A stretch of DNA of 64,000 nt from Delphinapterus leucas (Eukaryota; Chordata; Mammalia; Artiodactyla; Monodontidae), in assembly GCF_002288925.2 (NCBI RefSeq), contig NW_022098008.1, positions 6,531,607 through 6,595,606 on the forward strand, given 5' to 3'. The position numbers and the translations under genes are program-made. The notes under the pieces are model-generated. The model did no database searches, was not told where the DNA came from, and worked only from the letters and a program-made list of their open reading frames with translations. Shown here piece by piece: positions 10,895 to 21,929 of this stretch (position 1 is its first letter; every line of letters begins with the position of its first letter).

Positions 10895-12865
10895 AGGTCA
10901 AGATGAGATTCATAACACTGTAAACACAGCTTCCAAGAGTTTCATAATATTGTAAAGGTTGTGCCTCGGTCTGGAAAGACAATTAAAATGAGATGTTTGC
11001 AGCTGCAGTCAGAAGTTTGTTATGATTGAGGAGCTCACAGATGATCATAAATGACTGTATGACTGAGGAAGCACAAAGCACAGGCCATCCCAAGATTTCT
11101 ATTCTTCTCCAGAGCACAGAAGCCAAGACCCATAGATTTTATTCCTGACAGTGACAAAAGGGAGGGGTGTTCCCCAGTGCAGTACAATCTGAGATTCCAA
11201 CTAGCTATTGGAATTAAGTTGTGAATGCAATTTTTGTTTGTTTTTTATTTTAGGAAGATACATATTTTTTAGTTCATATCAATTGTATTATCTCGAATCC
11301 AGGAGAAAATCATAAGATGACAGCAATCAAGGTAGCAGTACCAAAACATATTTCAAAGTGGTCACTGTAAAGCACAGGGATATTGTACATTGATTTTGCC
11401 AAAGATATTTTCCTAAAGATTATAAAACTTGGAATCAAGTTTTCTTTAATGGTACAAATTTCTAAAATCTAGAGTGTATAAGTGCAGTTAGATACAGCTG
11501 TCTTTCAACCATATTTTTCTATGATTTGTTTCTTGAAGGAGTAGAGTATATTAAAGCCCTTTTGTGTTCAAGACACTGATCTAAGGGGTACTTTAAGGAT
11601 GCGGCCACCTTGATCTTTCCTTGGAAAAGTTACAGTCAGTGAGAGATGATACACACACAAATAACCACCAAACCACGCAGTGACAGAGAAGCACTGCTGA
11701 AAATTCTCCGTCTACACAGTCTGTTCTTAAATATAAACTCTTGCTGGTTTTCTCAGCAAGTCTGCAGAATAGAAGAAGATGGGTAATATTGCTCCAAATT
11801 AACCAACAAAGGCACAAACTCAAGTCACCAAGACCATGGTCAGCAATTGAGAAATGCAGGTTTTTGCTTCCTCCTAATACATCAAGCTGTTCTTACAACC
11901 GATGGGAGATACACGTTATTTCCCAAGGTCAAGATTAGAAACCAAAGAAGCCTTATTGAAAGTTAGGCTTTTGATCTGAGTCAGGAAGAAGAGGTGCAAG
12001 TTCTCTGAGTGGAGTTGAGGATGTTTCAGAGAAGGAAAAGAATGGACAGAAGGATGAACACAATGCAGTGTAAGGGATACTCAAGTGACCTACGAGCAAA
12101 GTGCTCTGACCAAAGGATGAGGCTCCTGCAGAGCAACAGGGGCTATGAGCACGGAGAGGATGGCAGCAGGTCAGGGTCCACAATGTCCAAGGTGGAGCTT
12201 GGACTGAGCAGTTCATTCTGCAAAAAGCTGGAAACATTGGAAATACTTAAGTAAAAGACAGTCATGGATGAAACGGATAGTTTAGAAAGAGTAATCTAGA
12301 AGAGTCATACACCTGATCTATAGACTTACACGTAATCTTACAGACTTATCTTATTGGTGGGGGATGGAGGGAAATGAGAAATAATGGGAGTCTGAGAATA
12401 AGAAACTCAGCTCTCACTTCTAAACACAAAGCAAGGTCTATCCCTACCACACAAGTCCAGAGGTTGTGCTCATTTCTGAGTCCAAATACTAAAGCCACGC
12501 CACCAGAAATCTGTGAGAGATTTTGCCCCACATCTCTTGGTTCTGCTTTCCTTTGTGTTGGTTTTTCTCTCAGGCACGTTTTCTGCACGTGGCAGGCAAG
12601 GAGGCGCTGTCGCTCTATGCTTACGTGATATTTACCACCTAGGAGCTCAGAAGGGAAGATATATTCTCTCTCCAGTATCACTTCCCATCCATCTCAGATT
12701 GGTCCCTTTAGGGTGCCAGGTCTTACTGAGCCCTGGAGGAGAAGGGTAATTGATTAGTCAGCCTGGGCCATAGACGCACCCCTGTGGTGGAGAGGTGGGG
12801 ACCCATGACGGACAGTCTGCTGTAAGTGGGTGGGGCTGGGATATGCAGACCTAACAAGCCATTCT
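10895..12865. other. Unassigned non-coding stretch
   Basis: About 2 kb without a recognised repeat or exon. Several frames of 65-111 codons overlap on opposite strands at 11.6-12.75 kb, which argues that they are chance openings in moderately GC-rich DNA rather than genes. Confidence 0.35.
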
Positions 12866-12867
12866 CT

Positions 12868-13210
12868 AATGATGGTGACTTAAAACAGTAAAGGTTTATT
12901 CATTGCCCAGGCTACACCTGCCGTTCATGGAGGGGCTCCGCCCTGGACCCAGGCCTATGCAGCAGACATCCTCGGGATTGTTACCAGACACTGAGGCAGA
13001 GGAAGAGAGAAGCATGGCAAGTGACACACTGGGTCTTAAGACTTCCACCCGGAAGTAACTTTGGTTACTTCCTCTCACATTCCATTGGTCAAAGCCAATT
13101 ATGACACTCATGTTCAAAGAGGCAGAAATTGCCACCTTACCATGTTTCCAGAAGGAGCCAGGAAATGGTCTGTGAAAAGCAACAGTGACCCCACACGGTG
13201 CCCCAGAATC
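12868..13210 (-). repeat. Ancient interspersed repeat, same family as 61.33-61.71 kb
   Basis: The plus strand shows 'gtgacttaaaacagtaaagg' then 'tttattcattgcccaggcta', 'aggggctccgccctggaccc', 'cacccggaagtaactttgg', 'cattccattggtcaaagcca' and 'ccaccttaccatgtttccag'. This order is familiar from an old mammal-wide LTR- or DNA-transposon-like repeat in antisense orientation. I recognise the pattern but not the family name with confidence. A second, more decayed copy lies at 61.33-61.71 kb. Confidence 0.5.
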
Positions 13211-13214
13211 ACAG

Positions 13215-13649
13215 GATGCTCAGAATAGGGCAGTATTAAGTCAAGCACTGCTCCGGAAACATCGCTGATTTACAGTTAGGAGAAAAGAAATAATCCTGCC
13301 AGAGGGTGAGACAGAGAAAGGCCTGAAGTGGGGTGAGGAAGTGGAAGGGGCAAAGTGAGAATCACTTCAGAGGAATAATATTAGGACTTAGTGAGAAACG
13401 GGGTAGAAAAAGAAAGCACGCTTAACACTGAGGGTCTGGGATTTTGTTGTTATTGTTTGCTTTTTATTTATTCATTTTTGTCCTGGTGCCTGGAGAGACC
13501 AAAGTAGTCTAAATAGAAACAGAAAAATCAGGATAAGTAGAGAGTCAGTAAAGGAAGATTATCAAACTCGAAATGTCCAGAAGGCAGATGGCAATGTGAC
13601 CCCAGAGTATCCTACGAGGTCACTGTCATAAGACTTTCTACAATGGAGA
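13215..13649. other. Unassigned stretch between repeats
   Basis: Purine-rich DNA (for example 13310-13410) with no open frame above 60 codons and no recognised element. Confidence 0.35.
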
Positions 13650-14180
13650 TTCTTATGAGCTGAATTGTGTCCCATCAAAATTCATACACTAAGGGACGTG
13701 CCTGGTGGTCCAGTGGTTAAGACACTGCGCTTCCAATGCAAGGGGTGTGGGTTCGATCCCACATGCCTCATGGCCAAGAAAATATTTCAAAAATAAAATA
13801 AAAATAAACAGCTTTAAAAAGAAATATTCATACACTGAAATCCTCGCCCCAGGACATCAGAATGTGACTGTATTTGGAGGTAGAGTCATTAAAGAGGTAA
13901 TTAAGGTAAAATGAAGTCACCAAAGTGAGCCCTGATTCAATACGACTGGTGTCCTTATAAGAAGAGGAGGTTAGGACACAGACACACACAGAGGGAAGAT
14001 CACGTGAAAGACACCAGAAGGCGGTCATCTCTGTGCCAAGGAAAGAGGCCCTCAGAAGAAACCAACCCTGTGACACCTTGATCTCAGACGTCCAGCTTCC
14101 AGAAGAGTGAGAAAATAAATTCCTGTTCTGTCAGCTGCCAGGTCTGTGGTTTCTTACTATGGCAGCCGGAGTAGACTTAT
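13650..14180 (+). mobile_element. MLT1-type MaLR LTR interrupted by a SINE
   Basis: The sense MLT1 order is clear: 'gagctgaattgtgtcccatc', then after the SINE 'aatgtgactgtatttggagg', 'tccttataagaagaggaggt', 'caccttgatctcagacgtcc', 'tccagaagagtgagaaaata', and the end 'atggcagccggagtagactt'. A SINE sits at 13691-13825. MLT1 is an ancient mammalian LTR, so the SINE is the younger event. Confidence 0.85.
13691..13825 (+). mobile_element. Short tRNA-derived SINE nested in MLT1
   Basis: A tRNA-like head is visible: 'tggtccagtggttaagac' as A-box region and 'gggttcgatcccacatgc' as B box, followed by an A-rich tail (aaaataaaataaaaataaac). Perfect 11-bp target duplications 'attcatacact' lie at 13680-13690 and 13826-13836, proving insertion into the MLT1 LTR. 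It lacks the long body of the 15.4 and 59.1 kb copies. Confidence 0.85.
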
Positions 14181-14599
14181 ATGGCAACTTCAGAAAGAAT
14201 TTCCCAGGGATCACGTTGGACTTTGAAATAAGAAGCTTGTGATTTTACATTTGTACGATTTGCACATTCCCGCAGAAGCTGTGTGAGAGATTCTGAAACT
14301 CTGCTCATGTTAAAGCTTTACTCATGCTTCGCTGGAACTCATTGTGCTGTCATTATTTGCCCTCAGTTACCCCATAAGTGACTCAAATTCTAGAACCTAT
14401 ATTTAGAGGAAAATTGCTGATCAGAAGAGCAGGAAGAGTCCCCTGAAATGGGGCAGCTTGGTGGCAACCCGTAGGTCATACTGATGACTCATCACTGTTG
14501 TAGATGCTATTTTCCAGATGAGGCTGCAGTCATGTTTCTGGTCTCACATGTATTTTTCCGGGACTTTGCTGCACCCCACACATGGCTGGAGCATAGTTC

Positions 14600-14900
14600 T
14601 CCTTCCCTTGAACTTGGGCTGTTGTAGGAACCATCTCTATGAACAGGGTGTGGTGGAAGTGGTACTTCTGGGCCTGGCTCTCTCTCCGTCAGGATGCTCA
14701 CCCTTAGAACCCAGCCACTACGCTGTGAAGAAGCTCAGGTCACATGAAAAGGTCACATGTGGATGTTTAAGGTGACAGCCCAGGTTCCATGTGTCAGTCA
14801 CGCATGTGCGAGAATAAAGCTTCCAGTCCCAACAGCCCTGCCTCTCCACCTTGAGCTGCACAGGCTCATGTGGAGAATTTTCCTTGAAAATTCTATGCTT
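14600..14900 (+). repeat. LTR-like (MaLR-related) remnant
   Basis: The phrases 'ggatgctcacccttagaacc', 'cagccactacgctgtgaaga', 'aagctcaggtcacatgaaaa' and 'ggtcacatgtggatgt' follow an order known from an old MaLR-like LTR. Both ends are obscure. A 133-codon minus-strand frame at 14718-15119 crosses it and is probably accidental because two other frames overlap the same GC-rich DNA. Confidence 0.4.
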
Positions 14901-14909
14901 TAAGGCCAT

Positions 14910-15403
14910 CCCTGAGTGAGAGGAAAGGCGCCTTCTCTCTTGGCCTCTGCCCAGCGCCAGCCTGCAGCCTGGAGGTCCGGCAGCTCTGAGACCTCCCAGG
15001 GGTCTACAGTGTCCTTGTGAGTCTGGGGAAGCAGGAGGGTCCTCCAGGGGCTTTGCAGGCAGAGCTCGTGGGCCAGTGGTGATTGGCCCACCAGGAGGCA
15101 GTCTTATTTGTGGGGACACACGGAGCGCTCTAAGGACTTCCAGAAGTCACTGGGGTGTCCCTGGGGGGAAAGGACTGATGCTCCATCACTAACACAGTGG
15201 GGACTTGCACCAGGGAAGGACCCACTACTTGCTCTTGCACAATCATGCCACTGCCCCCAGTGGCTCCTATGATCCCTCAGTTGAGAGGTTTACACCGCCC
15301 ATCTACATGGGCCTCACCTTGTGCAAACTGTATACACTCATCTTCTTAGAGTCATTCAGAATTCTAGGTGGTTTTCACCAGTGAAGCTGGCAAACATTAA
15401 AAA
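14910..15403. other. Unassigned GC-richer stretch
   Basis: GC is locally raised (14930-15110), which opens frames on both strands, but no domain, splice pair or repeat family is recognised. Confidence 0.35.
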
Positions 15404-15413
15404 CATAATCCCC

Positions 15414-15632
15414 TTGGGGCTTCCCTGGTGGTGCAGTGGTTGAGGGTCCGCCTGCCGATGCAGGGGACACAGGTTCGTGCCCCGGTCTGGGAAGATCTCA
15501 CATGCCGCGGAGCGGCTGGGCCGGTGAGCCATGGCCGCTGAGCCTGCACGTCCGGAGCCTGTGCTCCGCAGTGGGAGAGGCCACAGCAGTGAGAGGCCCG
15601 CGTACCACACACACAAAAAAATTAAAAAACCC
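15414..15632 (+). mobile_element. CHR-type cetacean SINE
   Basis: A near-full copy: head 'gcttccctggtggtgcagtg', B-box region 'ggttcgtgccccggtctggg', body 'gagccatggccgctgagcct' and 'ggagcctgtgctccgcag', end 'gagaggcccgcgtacc', then a CA/A-rich tail. Perfect 10-bp target duplications 'cataatcccc' flank it at 15404-15413 and 15633-15642. This SINE type with its long body is the strongest marker of cetacean origin in the window. Confidence 0.93.
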
Positions 15633-15869
15633 CATAATCCCCATAAAGCTGATAGTACGCTTGGAAGTAAGCAATTTGACACACTGCAGCTGGAGAGAAC
15701 TTAGTCAAAGAACAATTTAGCAATGACACCAAAAGCATGAAATAGATGCATAAATTTGACCCCATAACTTCATTTACAGGACTGAATCCTAAGAACCAAG
15801 TCATGGATGTACACAAAAATATGTCTACAAAGACATTCACTGAACTTTTGTTTTCAAAAGTGACTGTTG

Positions 15870-16254
15870 AAGAACCTAGGGGCAGGACAGGTATAAAGGC
15901 ACAGACGTAGAGAATGGACTTGAGGACACGGGGAAGGGAAAGGGTAAGCTGGGATGAAGTGAGAGAGAGGCATGGACATATATACACTACCAAATGTGAA
16001 ATAGATAGCTAGTGGGAAGCAGCCGCATAGCACAGGGAGATCAGCTCAGTGCTTTGTGACCACCTACAGGGGTGGGATAGGGAGGGTGGGAGGGAAGGAG
16101 ACGCAAGAGGGAGGGGAGGGATATATGTATATGTATAGCTGATTCACTTTGTTATACAGCAGAAACTAACACACCATTGTAAAGCAATTATACTCCAATA
16201 AAGATGTTTAAAAAAACACAAAAGAACCCCAATATGGCAACCTAAAAAAAAAAA
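15870..16254 (+). mobile_element. 5'-truncated young L1 3' end
   Basis: It begins within the L1 3'UTR (gaacctaggggcaggacagg) and ends with 'cagcagaaactaacacacca', AATAAA and an A-tail. Perfect 14-bp target duplications 'aaaagtgactgttg' are at 15856-15869 and 16255-16268. Between the first A-run after AATAAA and the final A15 run lies a further ~27-nt stretch, possibly a short 3' transduction. Confidence 0.92.
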
Positions 16255-16268
16255 AAAAGTGACTGTTG

Positions 16269-16475
16269 GAAACCACCCAAATTTCCAAAATGGGATTGGG
16301 TATTCGTGTAATGGAAATTAATATAGACACTGAAAGTGATTCGAAGAATATCTACGGGCACTTAAATGGGAAAATATGCCTGCTCTAACGTCAGGAAGGA
16401 AACCACCTGTCAGGCAGCACTTTGAACCCATATGGATAGCCGGAACAGAACAGGACCCTATGGTCCTTCCCCGCA
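16269..16475. other. Single-copy-looking spacer
   Basis: This short stretch between an L1 and an LTR shows no recognised element. Confidence 0.3.
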
Positions 16476-17127
16476 TGTCCTCAGCCTGACTTTTGTCTGT
16501 ATAAAAACTTTAGCCAGAGAACAAGTTTCATCAGAGAAGTGAGAAAATGCAGAAACAAAGGAAAACAATCAAACCAGACCAAATAATAATAATTTAGTCA
16601 TTAAGCAAAGCCAGGGACCTTTAGTTCCTCCTCAAGGGCTATAGATAACATTCTGAGCCCTATCCTGTGAGCTGTCTTATAGATACTGAGACCCTCACCG
16701 GGTGGAAGAAGTTAACTACATGACGATCAGGCTATAGCCATGACCTAAGCTGCCGCAATTCCGAGAACTGCCCTCAAAGAAATGGGAATAAACTGACCCT
16801 GGAACTGAAGATTCACTGTACTTAAAACAGTCAAGATGACACTGATCAGACCACCACAGGACCAATTTCAAGATGACCATGAGGGCTGACTGTGCTGTTT
16901 CTTCCTGTAGCCCTCTCCCTCCGCCCATAAATCCCTGAAACTCCCCTTTCAAAGCTCTTGCCCACTGATTGGCGGTGCGGGGAGTCGACCTTTGGACAAA
17001 AGTCTGCCCTTCCCCCTCTCCCCTCTGCCCCGGTTGCCAGCCTCTGAAATAAAGCAAACTTTCCTTTCCGCCAACCTTGCCTCTTGAGTATTGGTTTTAA
17101 AGCTGTGAGACCCCATTTTCAGTAACA
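16476..17127 (+). mobile_element. Endogenous retroviral solo LTR (family unassigned)
   Basis: The segment starts TGTCC and ends AACA (TG...CA) and is about 652 bp. A CCAAT-type motif in reverse (actgattggcgg) and 'ccataaatccctga' as a possible TATA region precede a polyadenylation signal (ctctgaaataaagcaaac), followed by a U5-like 'cctcttgagtattgg'. This is the usual LTR layout of promoter, R and U5. No retroviral coding sequence is attached. A partial reverse-oriented copy of the same family lies at 21930-22190. I could not find a clean 4-6 bp target duplication. Confidence 0.65.
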
Positions 17128-18212
17128 TGGCCTCCTTATCCTAAGAAATCCAATCAGAGGGCTGACCATCATCCCCCTCCAGGGGGAAGCACAGCTTGGC
17201 AAACTTGGCTCTCGGTCGTCACATTCTCCTTTCCCACCTTCTTCCTCACTAACAGTGTGTTTGGATCACAGCATGCAGCTGTACAAAGCTGCATTTCCCA
17301 AACCTCCCTGATGCTAGTCAATTAGATGAAGCAGAAGGCTGTTGCAGATTTTTGAGAAAGTCCTGCTTTGGTGAAAGGCCCCCTTTTCTCCTCGATTTCT
17401 TTTCATTCCCATCCCTCATCCTCTTCCTTTCTAAAATGCCAATATAATACTTGGAGTTGGAGCAGCTGTCTTTTGTCTACAGGAGAGAAAACCTCCAGGG
17501 GCTGGGGGCTAAAGGAGCCCTGCTTCTTGAAGGCATCGCTAAGCTGCTGCACCAGCCCTGGACTAATTATATGAGAACTAAAACCCCGCAGGACATTAAG
17601 CCACCATTTCTTAGGTTTCTGTTACTGACTCACATTTTGAGCTCATAAAAATGGATAAAATGTTAAATACAGAGTCAGTTTAAAAGGTTTTTAATAAAAG
17701 GTATTGATCCCTGATGCAGGATCAATAAAGAATCTTAGTACCAGCACATCGTGGAGGTATTTTTGTGTTTATAATAATCACCACTGGCCTCCCTGGGGTC
17801 ATCAGTATCCTGTGGAGAAATTAGACACTGTTCTGATTTCCTGTGATGAACACAGCATCAAGGGAAATAGTGATGCAGTATCTGAAACTCCGTTCAGGAG
17901 TGAGCCTGCATCTTGGTTTCTGTAAGTCATTCCCCCTCCACATTGCACCTCTGGAGCCCCTTCTCTCCTGGTTCACCCCCTGCCATTCTCCCACCCACTC
18001 TCCTACCAGGACACCCAGGGAACACACACTAACAGCACCGGCAGCTGTACTAGAGCCGTTCTCCAGGGGCTCATCTGACAATCCCGTGAGCACTGCCACA
18101 CACTAGTCAGACAGTGTTTGAGGACTTCTCTCCAGATTGCTCCCCCCTCTTGGCATCACAAACATTACAATTTTACATACCTTAAACCCATATCCAGTGT
18201 CAATTATTAAAT
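17128..18212. other. Unassigned non-coding stretch
   Basis: No family recognised. Frames of 65-92 codons occur on both strands at 17.37-18.1 kb without a plausible splice context or domain. Confidence 0.35.
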
Positions 18213-18223
18213 AAAAAATGAAT

Positions 18224-18375
18224 CTCTTGAAATAGATAAACAGCAAGGACCTACAATATTCAATATCTTGTAATAGCCTATAATGGAAAAGAATATCTAT
18301 CTACCTATCTAACTGAATCACTTTGTTGTACACCTGAAACATTGTAAATCAACTATACTTCAATTAAAAAAAGCC
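18224..18375 (+). mobile_element. 5'-truncated L1 3' end
   Basis: This L1 tail of an older cetartiodactyl type contains 'cagcaaggacctacaatatt', 'aactgaatcactttgttgta' and 'cacctgaaacattgtaaatc' before an A-run. Target duplications 'aaaaaatgaat' lie at 18213-18223 and 18376-18386. Confidence 0.85.
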
Positions 18376-18499
18376 AAAAAATGAATATGTAACTATATCC
18401 TAACCACTAATTGAAAGACTTGTAGAAGACTCTGAAATTGGTCTACCCAATATTTATCACCACTCTGCCACTTCTAAGGAAACCCTGATTTTGTTTGGA

Positions 18500-18912
18500 G
18501 TTCAGCTAAAAATCTCAATTTCCTAGGCTTCCTTCCAGCTAGCAGTGACCATGTGACAGTTCTGTCTAGTAAGATTTAATCAGAATCTTCTTGGGTGAGA
18601 CTTTTCTCTGAGAAAAAGGGAAAGACTTAGCTGGCATACTGTTTGGTCCTTTCACTCTCATTTTTGCTGCCTGGAATGTAAGACGTGGTGCCTAGAGGTA
18701 CAGCAGCCATCTTGTGAGCATGAGGATGAAAGTCACATGCTAAGGATGGCAGAGCAGGAAAGTAGAAGCCTGGTACCCTGGGGACAGTTTGTAGATACTC
18801 TTCCCATTCAGGACTGCATGCCTCCAGTCTTCACATATCTGAGAGGAAAGAAATTCAGATAATTAACTTAAGTTTGTTATTTGCAGCTAAAGGAAAACCT
18901 AACCGATACTGA
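18500..18912 (+). repeat. Ancient LTR-like repeat, same family as 31.15-31.44 kb
   Basis: Ordered phrases: 'ggcttccttccagctagcag', 'tgaccatgtgacagttctgt', 'ttttgctgcctggaatgtaa', 'cagcagccatcttgtgagca', 'aaggatggcagagcaggaaa', 'tagaagcctggtaccc'. I know this order as an old mammal-wide repeat with LTR-like 3' end (ttgttatttgcagc) but cannot give its name safely. The copy at 31.15-31.44 kb shows the same early order. Confidence 0.5.
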
Positions 18913-19032
18913 ATTTTCAAAATATTCCAAGGGAAAAATTGAATGCCAGGAACCTTAGTAAACACCATGAAAGATACCAACAAAGTTGGGCCATAGGCAC
19001 TTTTGAGAGACAAAACAGAGAAAGTAACCCAT

Positions 19033-19046
19033 ACACACACACACAT

Positions 19047-19077
<31 letters not shown>
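19033..19077. repeat. (CA)n microsatellite
   Basis: About 22 CA units interrupted once by 'atgc'. Open frames read through it on both strands only because dinucleotide repeats lack stops. Confidence 0.95.
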
Positions 19078-19079
<2 letters not shown>

Positions 19080-19080
<1 letters not shown>

Positions 19081-20300
19081 GCATGTGTTTCTCTCGTTTT
19101 CTTTTGATATTCAATCACTGGACACTAAGACTTCACATTTGAAAATACTTCAAAAATGTTAAAATAGTACATTTTTCTCTTTATTCCATTTTTCAGTAAA
19201 AACAGAGGAAAGATGGTGTTAAAGCTTCCCTAGAAATTTTGTATACATGCCCAATTTAGAAAGAACTAGCACCCTGGTAGTTTTCTTTATTTCTTATGGC
19301 TGGACCAGGTGACTTTCTATTTTGCTCTGTTATTGTAGAATTGCAAAGATCAGTGAACATTGATAATTGAAGCATGAAATGGAGGCAAATTTTATAAATT
19401 ATTATTGCCTAACTGCCAGGCTTCCTCTAAAGTTGGAACCAGACTATCAGACTTCATGAGAAATAAATGAGTTGCTCTACACGAATATAATGCTTTATAT
19501 ATGTTTAATCTTGTTAAGTCATCAGAAAAAAATACTGATCATGGCTGATTGTGACACAATCAGATAAGACTCATGGATTTGTTTCACTACCAGAATAGAT
19601 GAATTTTGATCAGACTGGAAACAACGTGGAACCGACAATGAATGAGATTTTGCTTCTTCTTTTCATTCACGCTCACCGCCTCTTCTCTAGGCATGTTTTA
19701 TGAGAGTTGCTGAGGCAGAACACACAACATCTACATGAGGGATTCTGTGTCTCTCCTTTTTCCTTAGTGTCACAGGCCCAATCACTATTCACGGAAAAGA
19801 CAGATCTGCAAAATAAAAAGCTGAAGGACTGAAGCTAGGCAGAGTGTTAATAAACAAACAAACAAAAAATTTAAACCACAGAAAAGACGTAAGAGGAAAC
19901 TTTCAATAAGGATGACTTTTGATTTGACTCTTAATCATAGATTTATTTAAAGTATCAGTTCAAGATACAAAATAACCCTTCAGAGAGCTTAAGCCTTTCA
20001 GTAAAGCTACAAGGAGCTGATATTTAAACAATTGCATCTGCCTGATGTCAACTCAGAAGGAAAAGTAAATGGGACCCTAAGGCACCTTTATTCATTCATC
20101 TGAAAACAAGGATAAAGGAATTAAAACAGAAATACAGTTACTGCTTTGGAATCGTTTCTGGCACAAGGTTTCTAAAACATGGATTCTAGGCGTCTGAATT
20201 ATTGCCCTTGTTTAGATGGACTTTTATCAAACTAACTGCAAAGTTTTAAGTTACAAATAATACAACATGAATCAGCTTTAAAATAATGATTATCTTCGAT
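19080..20300. other. Unassigned AT-rich stretch
   Basis: No exon or named repeat recognised. A short (AAAC)n-like patch lies at 19852-19868. Confidence 0.35.
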
Positions 20301-20304
20301 GATA

Positions 20305-20660
20305 ATGTCTCAGGTTGAGTTTCCCAGAAGCAGACACTAAGATTTTAGGATGCAAGATGTTAATTTGTGTTACCACCTGTGAAAGAAAAGGGGAGAGGCA
20401 GGATTGGGGAGAGGGGAGGTTGTAGGGTGATGCCACCTGAACAAGCCTCCCACCCTGGTAGGAGCTCAGGAGAGGAATTGCTGGCTGAATGGGTCAGGAG
20501 TTTATCTGCCTCCTGCTTAGTCTCTAGATGTGGGAGCCCAGAGAAGGGCATGGCTGTGGATGAGGCAGCTCCCGGCAGCAGAAGCAGACCCTCTGGACTG
20601 AGATCTGTAACAGTTGTCTGTGTGCCAACACACTACCCACCTCTGGGTAGCAAGTCCTTC
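20305..20660. repeat. Possible ancient repeat, unassigned
   Basis: The opening 'tttcccagaagcagacacta' and the purine-rich 'aaaggggagaggcaggattg' recall an old interspersed repeat, but the match is too loose to name. Two opposed frames (103 and 63 codons) overlap here and look accidental. Confidence 0.3.
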
Positions 20661-20683
20661 CTTTGTTTTTCTAATTAAAAAAA

Positions 20684-20757
20684 ATTTTTTTTAAACATCT
20701 TTATTGGAGTATAATTGCTTTACAATGGTGTGTTAGTTTCTGCTTTGTAACAAAGTA
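20684..20757 (-). mobile_element. L1 3' end of a 5'-inverted insertion
   Basis: Antisense L1 tail: a T-run, 'acatctttattggagtataa', 'ttgctttacaatggtgtgtt', 'agtttctgctttgtaacaaa'. It stops abruptly and is followed directly by L1 ORF2 sequence in the opposite orientation, which is the hallmark of twin-priming inversion during L1 insertion. Confidence 0.8.
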
Positions 20758-20760
20758 ACA

Positions 20761-20889
20761 AACAAATTCAGTAAAGTTGCAGGATACAAAATCAACACAT
20801 GAAAATCAGTTATATTTCTATACACTAACATAAACAATCCGTAAAAGAAATTAAGAAAACAATTTCATTCATAATAACATCTAAAATTT
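20761..20889 (+). mobile_element. Inverted L1 ORF2 segment (part 1)
   Basis: Sense L1 ORF2 reverse-transcriptase-downstream sequence: 'gtaaagttgcaggatacaaa', 'atcaacacatgaaaatcagt', 'atttctatacactaacataa', 'gaaattaagaaaacaattt'. It continues at 21684 after an LTR insertion. Confidence 0.75.
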
Positions 20890-21680
20890 CCTGTACCCAA
20901 CAATTCCAATGTGTGTTTAATTCTTTGACACTAGCTGGGTGTCCTGCAATTCAACTCAATTCCGACACTATTTACTTGGACATAGCATCAGACCCCACAG
21001 GTTAAGGACTCAGTTCTACAAGACTGCCCTTCCCCCACTTCAGGCACCAGTCCAGGCACTTAGTCCAGGTTGTTACCTGTGCTCTTGACCAACCGGTTAT
21101 AGATTGGAGGCTCCCACGACCATCTCCTTGGGTTTGATTAATTTGCTAGAGTGGCTCACAGAACTCAGAGAAACATTTTATTTACTAGGTCACTGGTTTA
21201 TTGTAAAAGGGTATAATTCACAAGCAGCCAGATGGAAGAGATGGATAGGGCAAAGTATGGGGAAAGGGCACAGAGATTCCTTGTCTCTACCATGAGAGCT
21301 ACTTTCCCTCAGTCTCCATGTGTTCACCAACCCAGAAGCTCTCCAAACCCTGTCCTTTTGGTTTTTTATGGAGCCATCATTACTTAGTTATGATTGATTA
21401 GATCATTGACCATCATCAACTGATTCAACTTCCAGCCCCTCTCCCTTCCCTGGAGGTCAAGGGGTGGGGCTGAAAGTTCCAACCCTCTAATCACATGGCT
21501 GCTTCCCCTGGCAGCTAGCCCCCATGCTTAGGTGAGGTCCAAAAGTCACCTCATTAGCATAACAACAGACACCTTTTATTGCTCTCCTCACTTAGGAAAT
21601 TTCAAGAGTTTTAGAAGCTCTGTGCTAGAAATGGCACAGGAAAAAGAAGACCAAATACATATTTCTTTTTATCAATCACA
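20890..21680 (-). mobile_element. Solo ERV LTR inserted into L1 ORF2 fragment
   Basis: About 790 bp interrupt L1 ORF2 sequence whose two halves join in consensus order. The inserted DNA has antisense LTR phrases familiar from an old mammalian ERV: 'gctagagtggctcacagaac', 'tcactggtttattgtaaaag', 'caagcagccagatggaagag', 'gtgttcaccaacccagaagc', 'ccaaccctctaatcacatgg' and 'tcccctggcagctagccccc'. The reverse complement begins TGTGATTG. I cannot name the family securely. Confidence 0.65.
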
Positions 21681-21683
21681 ATA

Positions 21684-21756
21684 TCACAGCATCAAAAAGA
21701 ATACAATAGTTAGAGATAAACTTAACCGAGAAGGCTAAAGAATTGTACAGTTCGAT
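21684..21756 (+). mobile_element. Inverted L1 ORF2 segment (part 2)
   Basis: 'cagcatcaaaaagaatacaa' followed by 'gagataaacttaaccgagaa' and 'ggctaaagaattgtacag' is the L1 ORF2 continuation of the segment ending at 20889. Together they form a single ORF2 stretch interrupted by the LTR. Confidence 0.75.
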
Positions 21757-21915
21757 CCTTGAACAACTAGAGGGATTGGTTCCAGGACCCACCTCAGGTA
21801 ACAAACTCTGAACATGCTCAAGTTCCACAATTGGCCCTCCATATCTGAGGTTCCACATTCATTCATTCAACCAATGACAGATTTGTAGTACTGTACTGAA
21901 AAAAATCTACATGTA
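21757..21915. repeat. MER2/Tigger-like DNA transposon remnant
   Basis: 'gattggttccaggacccacc' and, 40 bases on, 'caattggccctccatatctg' with 'attcattcaaccaatgaca' resemble the two terminal regions of a Tigger-family MITE in which the ends read as each other's complement. The copy is short and decayed. Confidence 0.4.
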
Positions 21916-21929
21916 AATGGTAAGTATAC

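Noticed and set aside
13691..13770. tRNA gene
   Set aside because: The A- and B-box-like words belong to the head of a SINE with target duplications; no cloverleaf or anticodon arm is intact.
14718..15119. 133-codon minus-strand frame
   Set aside because: Overlaps other frames in locally GC-rich DNA and an LTR-like remnant; no recognised domain or splice context.
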